Source: Deltaproteobacteria bacterium (GTDB lineage: Bacteria > Desulfobacterota > Binatia > Binatales > Binataceae). Taken from it: a stretch of DNA of 14,071 nt. The notes under the pieces are model-generated. The model did not search any database, had not been told where the DNA came from, and was given only the letters and a program-made list of their open reading frames with translations. Below are positions 6,670-13,466 of this stretch, piece after piece (positions within the stretch are counted from its first letter, which is position 1; each line of letters starts with the position of its first letter). A program made the position numbers and the translations under genes. The stretch lies in the NCBI GenBank assembly GCA_021780585.1, contig JAJXYM010000280.1:1-14071 (forward strand), given 5' to 3'.

Positions 6670-7680
6670 GTGAAAAATCCGCAACCATCAGGCGCCGCCC
6701 CGGCGCTTTCGACCGCCCTCGCCAATCCCGCCGATCTGGTGCGCGCCGAGCTCTCCGCCGCCGAAGACAAACTGACGCGCCTGCTCAACTCGAACGAGGC
6801 GCTGATCGGCGAAATCTGTCATTACCTGGTCGCGGGCGCCGGCAAGCGGCTGCGTCCCTTGTTCATCCTGCTGATTTATCGGGCCTGCGGCGGCCCCGAC
6901 GGTAAAATCGACGACGCCATCGACGCCGCGATCGCGCTCGAGCTGATCCATTCCGCCACCCTGCTGCACGACGACATCATCGACGGCGGCCTGCTCCGGC
7001 GCGGCAAGCCCTCGGCCTTCGCCCGCTATGGCTTCGCGCCGGCGCTGGTGGCCGGCGACTTCCTGTTCTGCCGGGCGTTCGAGCTATGCGGCCGGTTCGA
7101 GGAGCGGCTGGTGCGCGTCGCCGCCCAGGCCTGTATCGAACTCACCGAAGGCGAAGTAATGGAAAGCAGGATGCGGCAGGCGGGCGGCGCCACGCTCGAG
7201 AATTATCTCGGCGTGATCAGGCGCAAGACCGCGTCGCTGTTCGCCGCGGGCGGCCGCGTCGCCGCCGATCTCGCGGGCGTTGACAGCGAGACCGTCGCCG
7301 CGATGGATCGGCTGGGGCAGGCCTTCGGCCTGGCCTTTCAGATGGTTGACGACCTGCTCGACGTGATCGGCCCCGAGGAGAAAATCGGCAAACCGGTCGG
7401 CTCCGACCTGCGCGCCGGAGTGCTCTCGCTGCCGGTCGTGCTGGCTTGCGCCAATCACGGTCAGGAGCCGCGTGACTTCCATCCGGGCGCCGCGCTCGAC
7501 GGCCCCGCCTTCGAGCGCGCACTGGCGCTGATGCGCGACCCGGCGCTGCTCGAACGCGGCCGCGGTCTCGCCGCCGAGCAGATGCGCACCGCCCGCGCCC
7601 TGCTCGCGCGGCTCGGCGCGTCGCCCTATCGCGACGCGCTCGCGACCCTGATCGATGAACAGATCGATCGCGACTTCTGA
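6670..7680 (+). CDS. Long-chain all-trans polyprenyl diphosphate synthase (IspB/HepT-type)
   Basis: This enzyme condenses isopentenyl diphosphate onto an allylic primer to make the C30-C50 chains used for quinone side chains. The 336-residue protein has GKRLRP (58-63), the first aspartate-rich motif HDDIID (100-105) followed by LLRRGKPS, KT (186-187) and the second aspartate-rich motif QMVDDLLD (224-231) with GKPVGSDLRAG. IHSATLLHDDIID resembles octaprenyl synthase more than short-chain farnesyl/geranylgeranyl enzymes, but chain length is inferred. The GTG start at 6670 follows cofE by 9 bp, and the only ribosome-site-like AGG (6659-6661) overlaps the cofE stop, which suggests coupled translation with the F420 genes. 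F420 itself has no prenyl group, so its place in this run is unexplained. Confidence 0.92.
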   Translation: MKNPQPSGAAPALSTALANPADLVRAELSAAEDKLTRLLNSNEALIGEICHYLVAGAGKRLRPLFILLIYRACGGPDGKIDDAIDAAIALELIHSATLLHDDIIDGGLLRRGKPSAFARYGFAPALVAGDFLFCRAFELCGRFEERLVRVAAQACIELTEGEVMESRMRQAGGATLENYLGVIRRKTASLFAAGGRVAADLAGVDSETVAAMDRLGQAFGLAFQMVDDLLDVIGPEEKIGKPVGSDLRAGVLSLPVVLACANHGQEPRDFHPGAALDGPAFERALALMRDPALLERGRGLAAEQMRTARALLARLGASPYRDALATLIDEQIDRDF

Positions 7681-7702
7681 CCGCTGCCGCGCCGCCGCAC
7701 GT

Positions 7703-7715
7703 AGCCGTCACGGCT
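7703..7715 (+). other. short palindrome, weak terminator or operator
   Basis: AGCCGT and ACGGCT flank a single C as a perfect inverted repeat, followed by CTTTCGATTT. As RNA it would fold as a 5-bp stem with a 3-base loop before an interrupted T-rich tract: a poor intrinsic terminator after the prenyl synthase, or equally an operator for the flavoprotein gene. Nothing else is recognised in the 90-bp gap 7681-7770. Confidence 0.3.
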
Positions 7716-7755
7716 CTTTCGATTTGCGGGCCGAATGGCTAGCCTGAACGGTCGC

Positions 7756-7761
7756 GGGAGG
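7756..7761 (+). promoter_or_regulatory. ribosome binding site choosing the 7771 start
   Basis: GGGAGG lies 9 bases before the ATG at 7771 and inside the extra 12 codons that would be added by the upstream in-frame ATG at 7735. That upstream ATG has no visible ribosome site, so the shorter protein is preferred. Confidence 0.65.
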
Positions 7762-7770
7762 CGCTGGACC

Positions 7771-8397
7771 ATGGACAGTTCGCCCGATTACCGAATCATC
7801 ACCGTCGAACAGTTACGTGCGCGGATGGGCCGGCCGAGTCGCGTCACGCCGCTCAAGCTGCTGACCGAACTCGACGACGCCGCGATCGATTTCATCCGGC
7901 GCGCCCCGTTCCTCGCGCTCGGCACCGCCGACGCCGCCGGCAATCAGGACGTTTCGCCCAAGGGCGACGCGCCCGGTTTTGTCGAGGTCGTGGACCGTTC
8001 GACCCTGCTGATTCCCGATCGCCAGGGCAACAAGCTGCTCTTCGGCCTCGAGAATATCCTCGCCAATCCGCGCGTCGGGATGCTGTTTATCGTTCCGCCA
8101 ACCAACGAGACGCTGCGCGTCAACGGGACGGCGGAGTTGACCGCCGATCCGAAAATCCTCGCAACGCTGGCGGCGCGCGGCAAGCCTGCGCAAATCGCGA
8201 TTCAGGTGCGCGTACGCGAATGCTTTTTCCATTGCGCGAAGGCTTTTATCCGCTCCGAATTGTGGCGTCATGATAAATGGCCGGAGGCGCAAAAAATCTC
8301 CTTCGGCAAATATCTCGCCGGCAAAATGGGCGGGAATGACGACGATGCACGGCGAATCGACGCCGCCGTCGCGGACGATTACAAGAACAATCTCTGA
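7771..8397 (+). CDS. Split-barrel flavoprotein, MSMEG_1061/DR_2398-type PPOX family (probable FMN-dependent)
   Basis: This 208-residue protein belongs to the pyridoxamine-5'-phosphate-oxidase-like split beta-barrel flavoproteins. The subgroup signature is the run FLALGTADAAGNQDVSPKGD (47-66), then LLIPDRQGNKLLFGLENILA (79-98) and NPRVGMLFIVPP (99-110), with NETLRVNG at 112-119 and a C-terminal RVRECFFHCAKAFIRSELW segment (148-166). Members of this subgroup are predicted to bind FMN and their substrates are unknown; no member's reaction is assumed here. It lies 90 bp downstream of the F420/prenyl run on the same strand, so it may be co-transcribed or have its own promoter. The second split-barrel protein of the window (13467-13937) belongs to a different, F420-type subgroup. 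Family assignment is firm; function is open. Confidence 0.88.
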   Translation: MDSSPDYRIITVEQLRARMGRPSRVTPLKLLTELDDAAIDFIRRAPFLALGTADAAGNQDVSPKGDAPGFVEVVDRSTLLIPDRQGNKLLFGLENILANPRVGMLFIVPPTNETLRVNGTAELTADPKILATLAARGKPAQIAIQVRVRECFFHCAKAFIRSELWRHDKWPEAQKISFGKYLAGKMGGNDDDARRIDAAVADDYKNNL

Positions 8398-8421
8398 AGC
8401 CGCGCTCCCTCCACGCCGGAG

Positions 8422-8442
8422 CCGGCGCGCCGGATGCGCCGG
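8422..8442. terminator. GC-rich hairpin between convergent genes
   Basis: CCGGCGC (8422-8428) pairs with GCGCCGG (8436-8442) across a 7-base loop, in the 68-bp space between the flavoprotein stop and the stop of the convergent glycosyltransferase gene. Being symmetrical it could slow transcription from both sides. There is no U-tract beyond a TTAA, so intrinsic termination is uncertain. Confidence 0.45.
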
Positions 8443-8465
8443 TTAACGGCCGCGCCCGCGCGACT

Positions 8466-9929
8466 TTAGCGTCCGACCACCGCGACGCGGCGGAAGTCGG
8501 CGACCGTTCGGGGATAGCAGCGGCGGACCGCCGCGAAGGCGTCGGGCGGCAGGTCGGTTTCGACGATCGCGATCGGCTCGGCGCCGCAGCGGAACGACCA
8601 TCGCCGCTCCGGCCCGCCGAAATGCGCATCCGCTCCCACCGCTGTCGATCGTTCTTCCACCGGCAGATAGTACCGCACCACCCACAACGGCTCGTCCGGC
8701 GGCATCACCGCGATTTGCGCGCCGCGTGGCGCGACGGCGCGCGCGACGGCCGCCGCCTCGCGCCATTGGATATCCTCGGACTTGCGCCAGTGATGATGGA
8801 TGTGGGCGAGCGATTGAATCACGACCAGCGTCGCCAGCGCGCCGCGCAGCCATGGCGTGCGGATCGACGCCAGCCCAACGCCGGCCAGCGCGAGGAATGC
8901 AACCAGGCTTGCGAGCACGTACCGCTCCATCATCAGCGGCGTGACCGTATATGAGATCGCGATCACGGCGGCGAACGGAACCGCGAACCAGCAGAGCATC
9001 AGCACCATCGCCCGGCGCGCGCGGCTCCATTCGATCCACATCCCCCAGATGGCGAGCGCCAGAATCGGGATGAACGCGGCGTTGCCGGTCATCCCGCGCA
9101 GCGCGTCGATCGGCCACCACGGCGGGCGCGGCTCAACCCAGGCCATCGCGCCGTGTTCGAACGCGCCGTAGCCGCTGCGCCACGCGACCGCGGCGAGCGG
9201 CGCGAAAATCAGCGCGGCGAGCGCCAGCGACAGCGCCGGACGGACGGTCGAGAGCCGCGGTTGGTTGGCGCGGCGCGCCTGGCGCCATCGCGGATAGGCC
9301 AGCCACAACGCCTCGGCGACAAAGAAAAAAATTGCGGTGTCGTTGGCGGCGACCGCCAACGCGGCAAAAATCGCCGCCGCGATATAATTCATCGGAGCGG
9401 CTCGCCGATGCGCGCGGACGAAGAAGCAGACCTGCGCGAGCATCAGCGCCAGCATTAACGGATACATGCGCACGATGCGCGCCATCGCCGCCATCTGAAA
9501 GTTGGAGGCGAACAGCAGCGCCGCGTAAGCGCCGGCGAGTTCGCCGGCAGCGGCATCCGCCGCCGACGGATCGGAGTCGCGCAGGGATGCGAAGATCTCG
9601 CGGATCGCGACGAACAGCAGCGCGATCGCGACCGTGCCGAGAATTGCCGACAGCGAGCGCATCGCGGCGACCCCCTGACCGAACGCGGCGATCCAGTAAT
9701 GCAGCGCCAAATCGTAGAGGCTCAGCTTGCCGGCGTCGTAGTGCAGACCAAGTTCGAATACGCGGCGCGGCCCCGGCGCGATCGCGGCGCTCCATGCCGC
9801 CGCTTCCGGCCGCAGCATCTCGTCCGCGCCGAGCCGCCAGAAGCGAATCGCGGCTCCCAGCGCCAGCGCGATCGCGAGCACGATCCGCGGATGCGCGCGC
9901 GCGGCGATCCAGCCCCGCGACGGGTTCAC
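8466..9929 (-). CDS. GT39-like polytopic membrane glycosyltransferase (ArnT/PMT superfamily)
   Basis: This 487-residue integral membrane protein has about nine to eleven hydrophobic helices: the first at 16-31, then clusters around AILGTVAIALLFVAI, LMLALMLAQVCFFV, YIAAAIFAALAVAA, ALSLALAALIFAPLAAVAW, IPILALAIWGMW, VLMLCWFAVPFAAVIAI and VLASLVAFLALAGVGLAS. The first outer loop carries an acidic pair, D36-E37 in LGADEMLRPEAA, where GT39/GT83 enzymes hold their catalytic or metal-binding acid. A soluble tail of about 100 residues follows. Such enzymes move sugars from polyprenyl-phosphate carriers onto lipids or proteins at the periplasmic face; donor and acceptor here are unknown. The start is a GTG overlapping the rlmB TGA (GTGA), so the two genes are coupled. 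An open frame continues upstream to 10331, but that part only mirrors rlmB. Confidence 0.75.
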   Translation of the reverse strand: MNPSRGWIAARAHPRIVLAIALALGAAIRFWRLGADEMLRPEAAAWSAAIAPGPRRVFELGLHYDAGKLSLYDLALHYWIAAFGQGVAAMRSLSAILGTVAIALLFVAIREIFASLRDSDPSAADAAAGELAGAYAALLFASNFQMAAMARIVRMYPLMLALMLAQVCFFVRAHRRAAPMNYIAAAIFAALAVAANDTAIFFFVAEALWLAYPRWRQARRANQPRLSTVRPALSLALAALIFAPLAAVAWRSGYGAFEHGAMAWVEPRPPWWPIDALRGMTGNAAFIPILALAIWGMWIEWSRARRAMVLMLCWFAVPFAAVIAISYTVTPLMMERYVLASLVAFLALAGVGLASIRTPWLRGALATLVVIQSLAHIHHHWRKSEDIQWREAAAVARAVAPRGAQIAVMPPDEPLWVVRYYLPVEERSTAVGADAHFGGPERRWSFRCGAEPIAIVETDLPPDAFAAVRRCYPRTVADFRRVAVVGR

Positions 9930-10912
9930 GACGCGGCGGGCGGCGTGGCCGCGGCGCGGCGGCGCGCGACCTCGAACAGCGCGATCGCCGCCGCCACCGA
10001 TACGTTGAGCGACTCGATCCGTCCGCGCATCGGAATTCGCGCGACGAAGTCGGCGTGTTTGCGCACGATTCCGCGGACTCCGGCGCCTTCCGATCCAACC
10101 ACGAAAACGAGCCGGCGCGTGGTATCGAGATCGTAAATCGCCACGTCGCCGTCGGCCGCCAGCGCGACGATCCAGTAGCCCGCCTCCTTCAGCGTCTCGA
10201 GCGTCCGCGCGACGTTGCCGCAGCGCGCGATCGGAAGATGCGCCCACGCTCCCGCCGACGCCTTGATCGCGGCGGGCGTGACGCCGACGGTGCGATCGCG
10301 CGCGACAATCGCCGCGCCCGCGCCGGCGCATTCGGCGGAACGGATAATCGCGCCCAGATTGCGCGGATCGGTCACGCCGTCGATCACCACCAGCGGGTCC
10401 CGTCCGCCGGCGATAACGTCTTCCAACGCGGCGTATTGATATTCGCGGACCAGCGCGACGACGCCCTGATGGCGCGCCGCCGAACCGGCCATCCGCGCGA
10501 GCGTCTCGTCGTCGGCCGCGATCACGGCGGCGCCGTGCGCGCGGGCGGCGGCGATCTCGGCGGCGAAACGCGGCTCCGCGCCGGCCTTGACGTAGAGCGT
10601 GCGGACGGCGGCGGGCGCGGCGGCGATCAATTCGCGCAGCGGCTCGGCGCCGAAGATCAGATCGTTGCGCTCGCGCTCGGGACGGGCGAATCGTCCGGGC
10701 CGCCCCTGACGCGTCCGATCGAAGCGCGGTTCGCCCGCCTGGCCGGCGCGGCGCGGCGGCGTATCGGCCGCGACTTCCTCGCGCGGCTCCTCATGCGGAC
10801 GGCGCGGCGCGCGGAAATCGCGCGGCCGGCGCGGAGATAACGAATCGCGCGGCGGCGCGGATTGGCCGGAAGTACGGTTCGGCCGTGAATGGCGGGGCGG
10901 AGGCTTGCGCAT
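9926..10912 (-). CDS. rlmB: 23S rRNA (guanosine-2'-O-)-methyltransferase RlmB (TrmH/SpoU family), with basic N-terminal extension
   Basis: This SPOUT-class enzyme methylates a ribose 2'-OH of 23S rRNA (G2251 in E. coli numbering) using S-adenosylmethionine. The 328-residue protein contains the RNA-binding domain from LIFGAEPLREL (about 85-95) to about 155. The three trefoil-knot motifs are DPRNLGAIIRSAE (182-194), FVVGSEGAGVR (270-280) and IPMRGRIESLNVSVAAAIAL (293-312). The first 80 or so residues are extra relative to the roughly 245-residue E. coli enzyme and are low-complexity, rich in Arg, Pro and acidic residues; they probably form a disordered RNA-binding tail. The start at 10912 has no Shine-Dalgarno, so a later start is possible. 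TrmH-family tRNA methyltransferase activity is the alternative. Confidence 0.88.
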   Translation of the reverse strand: MRKPPPRHSRPNRTSGQSAPPRDSLSPRRPRDFRAPRRPHEEPREEVAADTPPRRAGQAGEPRFDRTRQGRPGRFARPERERNDLIFGAEPLRELIAAAPAAVRTLYVKAGAEPRFAAEIAAARAHGAAVIAADDETLARMAGSAARHQGVVALVREYQYAALEDVIAGGRDPLVVIDGVTDPRNLGAIIRSAECAGAGAAIVARDRTVGVTPAAIKASAGAWAHLPIARCGNVARTLETLKEAGYWIVALAADGDVAIYDLDTTRRLVFVVGSEGAGVRGIVRKHADFVARIPMRGRIESLNVSVAAAIALFEVARRRAAATPPAAS

Positions 10913-10920
10913 CGCGGCAG

Positions 10921-10926
10921 ATTCTA
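10921..10926 (-). promoter_or_regulatory. -10-like element just upstream of rlmB
   Basis: TAGAAT on the minus strand ends 8 bases before the rlmB ATG, with no Shine-Dalgarno between them and no good -35 hexamer at 16-18 bp. If used, it would give a nearly leaderless message. Confidence 0.3.
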
Positions 10927-11064
10927 GCCTGACCGGCCGCTATCCGCATCACCGGTCCGCGCGCCCCCTCCGATCCGCGGACGCCCGCCGCGCCATCCGC
11001 CGGCAATACGATCGAGCGGCGTGATTTTCTTTGCGCGAACGCGCGCCTAAACTGAAACGATAGC

Positions 11065-11087
11065 GACGGCCAGCCGTCTATGCATAG
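11065..11087. promoter_or_regulatory. two adjoining palindromes before lptF, candidate operator
   Basis: GACGGC and GCCGTC (11065-11070, 11073-11078) form an inverted repeat around CA. Its last base begins a second perfect palindrome, CTATGCATAG (11078-11087), which ends 2 bases before the lptF ATG. The second one is AT-rich against a very GC-rich background and contains the only ribosome-site-like sequence (AGGA) of lptF, so a bound protein or a folded RNA could block both transcription and translation. The rest of the 177-bp divergent gap (10913-11089) holds only the rlmB -10-like element that I can see. Confidence 0.4.
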
Positions 11088-11089
11088 GA

Positions 11090-12268
11090 ATGTTTCGCCC
11101 GAAAATACTTGACCGCTATATCGCGAGCGAAGTGGTCGCGCCCTTCGCCCTGGGCGTCCTGCTGCTCACCTTCGCGCTGGTCACGGGGCGACTGCTGAAA
11201 CTCACCGAAATGGTGGTGAACCGCGGCGTGACGCTGGCCGACGTCGCCAGCCTGCTCGGCTTTATCATGCCGGCGTTCCTCGAGCTGACGTTCCCGATGG
11301 CGGTGCTGCTGGGGGTGCTGATGGGCTTCGGGCGGATGTCGGGCGATCGCGAATTGATCGCGGCGCGCGCCTGCGGCATCAGCCTCTACCGGCTCTCGGT
11401 TCCGGTTTTTGGCTTCGCGATCGGCGTGTGGGCGATGTCGAGCTGGCTCGCGTTTTCGGTGCGGCCGTGGGCCAACGCGCATCTGCGCGAGCAGCTCTAC
11501 GAATTGACCCAGACGCGATCCACCGCCGGCCTGAAAGAGAAGATCTTCAATCGCAATCTGCCCGGCATGGTGATCTACGTCGATCATATTTCGCCAAACG
11601 ACGAGATGCTGCACGGCGTGATGATTTCCGACGCGCGCAATCCGCCCGCCCAGAACACGATCGTCGCGCGCACCGGCAAAATCGTGCCCGACCGCGCCAA
11701 TCAGACGATCACGCTGCGGCTCTATGACGGCACCATGTTCGGCCTCGAGGCGAACAACGCCTCCAGCCATCTCACGCGCTTCAAGATTTACGATCTGAAC
11801 GTCCGCCCGGACGCCGACCTGATGGCGCAGGATCGCGACCCCGAGGAATTGAGCTACGGCGAGTTGCGCGGGCGGATCGACCAGGCGCGCGCCGCCGGCA
11901 AACCCGATTATCTCTCCGAAACTGAAATGGCCAGCAAATTCACGCTGCCCGTGACCACGATTCTCTTCGCCGCGATCGGCATCCCGCTCGGCCTCAAGCC
12001 CGCCCGCGGCGGCCAGGGCGAACGCTTCGGCGTCGCGATCGCGCTGTTCTTCGGCTACTACTCCCTGATGCGCGCCGGCGAGGCGCTGGCGCAACGCGGC
12101 CGGCTCAACGCCTACGCCGCGATGAGCATCCCGGACCTGGCCTTCGCGGTCCTCGCGCTCGCCCTGTTCCTGCGCAGCGCCGCCGATCGCGGCGACCAGG
12201 GCCGCGGCCCGACCGACGTTTTGTGGGCGTGGTTCGAGCGCGTCGGCCGCTGGCGGGAGGCGACATGA
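11090..12268 (+). CDS. lptF: Lipopolysaccharide export permease LptF
   Basis: LptF and LptG form the transmembrane pair of the LptB2FG ABC transporter, which extracts lipopolysaccharide from the inner membrane and feeds it to the periplasmic bridge. The 392-residue protein begins MFRPKILDRYIASEVVAPF, typical of the family. Helices follow at about 18-36, 56-80 (FPMAVLLGVLMGFGRMSGDR, containing the coupling region that contacts LptB) and 104-123. A periplasmic beta-jellyroll spans about 130-275, and three C-terminal helices lie at about 284-302, 313-329 and 345-362. It ends in an ATGA overlap with lptG. LptB, LptC and LptA are not in the window. Assignment as LptF rather than LptG rests on gene order and on the partner downstream. 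Confidence 0.92.
   Translation: MFRPKILDRYIASEVVAPFALGVLLLTFALVTGRLLKLTEMVVNRGVTLADVASLLGFIMPAFLELTFPMAVLLGVLMGFGRMSGDRELIAARACGISLYRLSVPVFGFAIGVWAMSSWLAFSVRPWANAHLREQLYELTQTRSTAGLKEKIFNRNLPGMVIYVDHISPNDEMLHGVMISDARNPPAQNTIVARTGKIVPDRANQTITLRLYDGTMFGLEANNASSHLTRFKIYDLNVRPDADLMAQDRDPEELSYGELRGRIDQARAAGKPDYLSETEMASKFTLPVTTILFAAIGIPLGLKPARGGQGERFGVAIALFFGYYSLMRAGEALAQRGRLNAYAAMSIPDLAFAVLALALFLRSAADRGDQGRGPTDVLWAWFERVGRWREAT
12255..12260 (+). promoter_or_regulatory. ribosome binding site fixing the lptG start
   Basis: GGGAGG lies 4 bases before the ATG at 12265, which overlaps the lptF stop as ATGA. It favours this start over the upstream in-frame GTG at 12223 and the ATG at 12295. Confidence 0.7.
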
Positions 12269-13368
12269 GCGGGCGTCAGCGGCTCTCGCCGACGATGGAT
12301 CGCTTTCTGGCGCTCCAGTTCTTCGGCCCGTTCCTGGTATGCCTGGGCGCGTTCACTATCGCCTACCTGATCGGCGACGTTTTCGACCGCTTCAAGGATC
12401 TGATCCGTTACGGCGGCTTCGGCCTGATCGGGCTTGAGTATTTCGCGCTCAAGGTGCCGCTGATCGTCTCGCAATTGCTGCCCGTGGCCTGTCTCGCCGG
12501 CGTGCTGCTCGGCTTCGCCCTGCTGAATCGCTCGGGCGAGGTGCTGGCCTGCCAGCAACTCGGCATCAGCCGGCTCGAGATGGCGATTCCGGTGCTGGCG
12601 GTCGCGGTCGGCATCTCGCTGTTCAATTTCGCGATCAGCGAGGCCGTCGTGCCGCAATCGATGCGTCAGGCGCGCTACCTTTACGAGGTCACGCTGAAGA
12701 AACGCCAGATCCGCGGGGTGTTCTTCGCTCAACGAACATGGGTGCGCGTGCGTGACGGCTTTCTCTCCGCCGATTCCTACGACGCCCGCGCCCGCACGAT
12801 GCACAACGTTATCCTCTATCGGCTCGGCCCGGACTTCTCCCTGCATACGATTCTGCGCGCGCGCCAGGCCCGCTGGACCGGCGCGTCGTGGATTTCAGAC
12901 GACGCCACCCTGTCCACGCTCGACGAAAAGGGCCGCGTCTCCAGCGACGTGCGCGATTACCGCTTCGCCGACTCGGTCCGGCCCTCCGACCTCAGCATCG
13001 TGATGCTCGATCCGGACGAGTTCAGCTTGCGCGAACTCGACCGCTATATCGCCGACCTGCGCGGCAAGGGCCTCGATCCCGGCGGCTATATCGTCAATCG
13101 CGATCTGAAATTCGCGATGCCGCTGTCGTGCCTGATCATGGTCGCGCTCGGCATGGCGCTCAGCCTCGATCCGATGCCGCGCAGCCTGAGCCTCGGACGC
13201 AGCTTCGGCCTCGCGATCGGCATCGGCTTCGCCTACTGGCTCGCCCTCGGCCTGACCTCGTCGCTCGGCGAATCCGGCACGATTCCGGCCTGGCTGGCGG
13301 CCTGGATGCCCAACGCAATCTTCACTCTCCTCGCTTTTTCGATTTTCCTGTTCGGGGAGGAACGCTGA
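12265..13368 (+). CDS. lptG: Lipopolysaccharide export permease LptG
   Basis: This is the second permease half of the LptB2FG exporter. From the ATG at 12265 it is 367 residues, a normal family length. The conserved opening TMDRFLALQFFGPFLVCLGA leads into the first helix (about 18-38). Next come the helix pair around LLPVACLAGVLLGFALLNRSGE (71-92) with the LptB-coupling region QQLGISRLEMAIPV, and a helix at 108-124. The periplasmic jellyroll spans about 130-280, and three helices lie at 283-301, 313-331 and 345-363. The segment NRDLKFAMPLSCLIM is a clear YjgP/YjgQ landmark. Translation is coupled to lptF by the ATGA overlap. Confidence 0.92.
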   Translation: MSGRQRLSPTMDRFLALQFFGPFLVCLGAFTIAYLIGDVFDRFKDLIRYGGFGLIGLEYFALKVPLIVSQLLPVACLAGVLLGFALLNRSGEVLACQQLGISRLEMAIPVLAVAVGISLFNFAISEAVVPQSMRQARYLYEVTLKKRQIRGVFFAQRTWVRVRDGFLSADSYDARARTMHNVILYRLGPDFSLHTILRARQARWTGASWISDDATLSTLDEKGRVSSDVRDYRFADSVRPSDLSIVMLDPDEFSLRELDRYIADLRGKGLDPGGYIVNRDLKFAMPLSCLIMVALGMALSLDPMPRSLSLGRSFGLAIGIGFAYWLALGLTSSLGESGTIPAWLAAWMPNAIFTLLAFSIFLFGEER

Positions 13369-13454
13369 CCACGCGCGGCGGCGGCCACTTGAGTAAGCGG
13401 CGCGCGCGCGCCATGCTCTGAATCGCGGGCGGCCTCGCCAACGACGCCGCGCGC

Positions 13455-13459
13455 GGGAG
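13455..13459 (+). promoter_or_regulatory. ribosome binding site of the Rv0121-type gene
   Basis: GGGAG lies 7 bases before the ATG at 13467. The 98-bp gap behind lptG (13369-13466) otherwise holds only a GC-alternating palindrome at 13399-13412 and no recognisable terminator, so read-through from lptG is possible. Confidence 0.65.
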
Positions 13460-13466
13460 TTGCGCG

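Noticed and set aside
5560..6684. A 374-codon open frame on the minus strand opposite cofD and cofE
   Set aside because: Both sense genes show every family motif; the antisense product shows none.
9930..10331. Upstream extension of the glycosyltransferase frame
   Set aside because: This part is Arg-rich, overlaps the rlmB catalytic domain in another frame, and precedes the normal first membrane helix. The GTG at 9929 overlapping the rlmB stop is a better start.
13399..13412. Perfect palindrome GGCGCGCGCGCGCC after lptG
   Set aside because: Simple alternating GC of this kind is expected in DNA this GC-rich, and there is no T tract, so neither a terminator nor an operator is supported.
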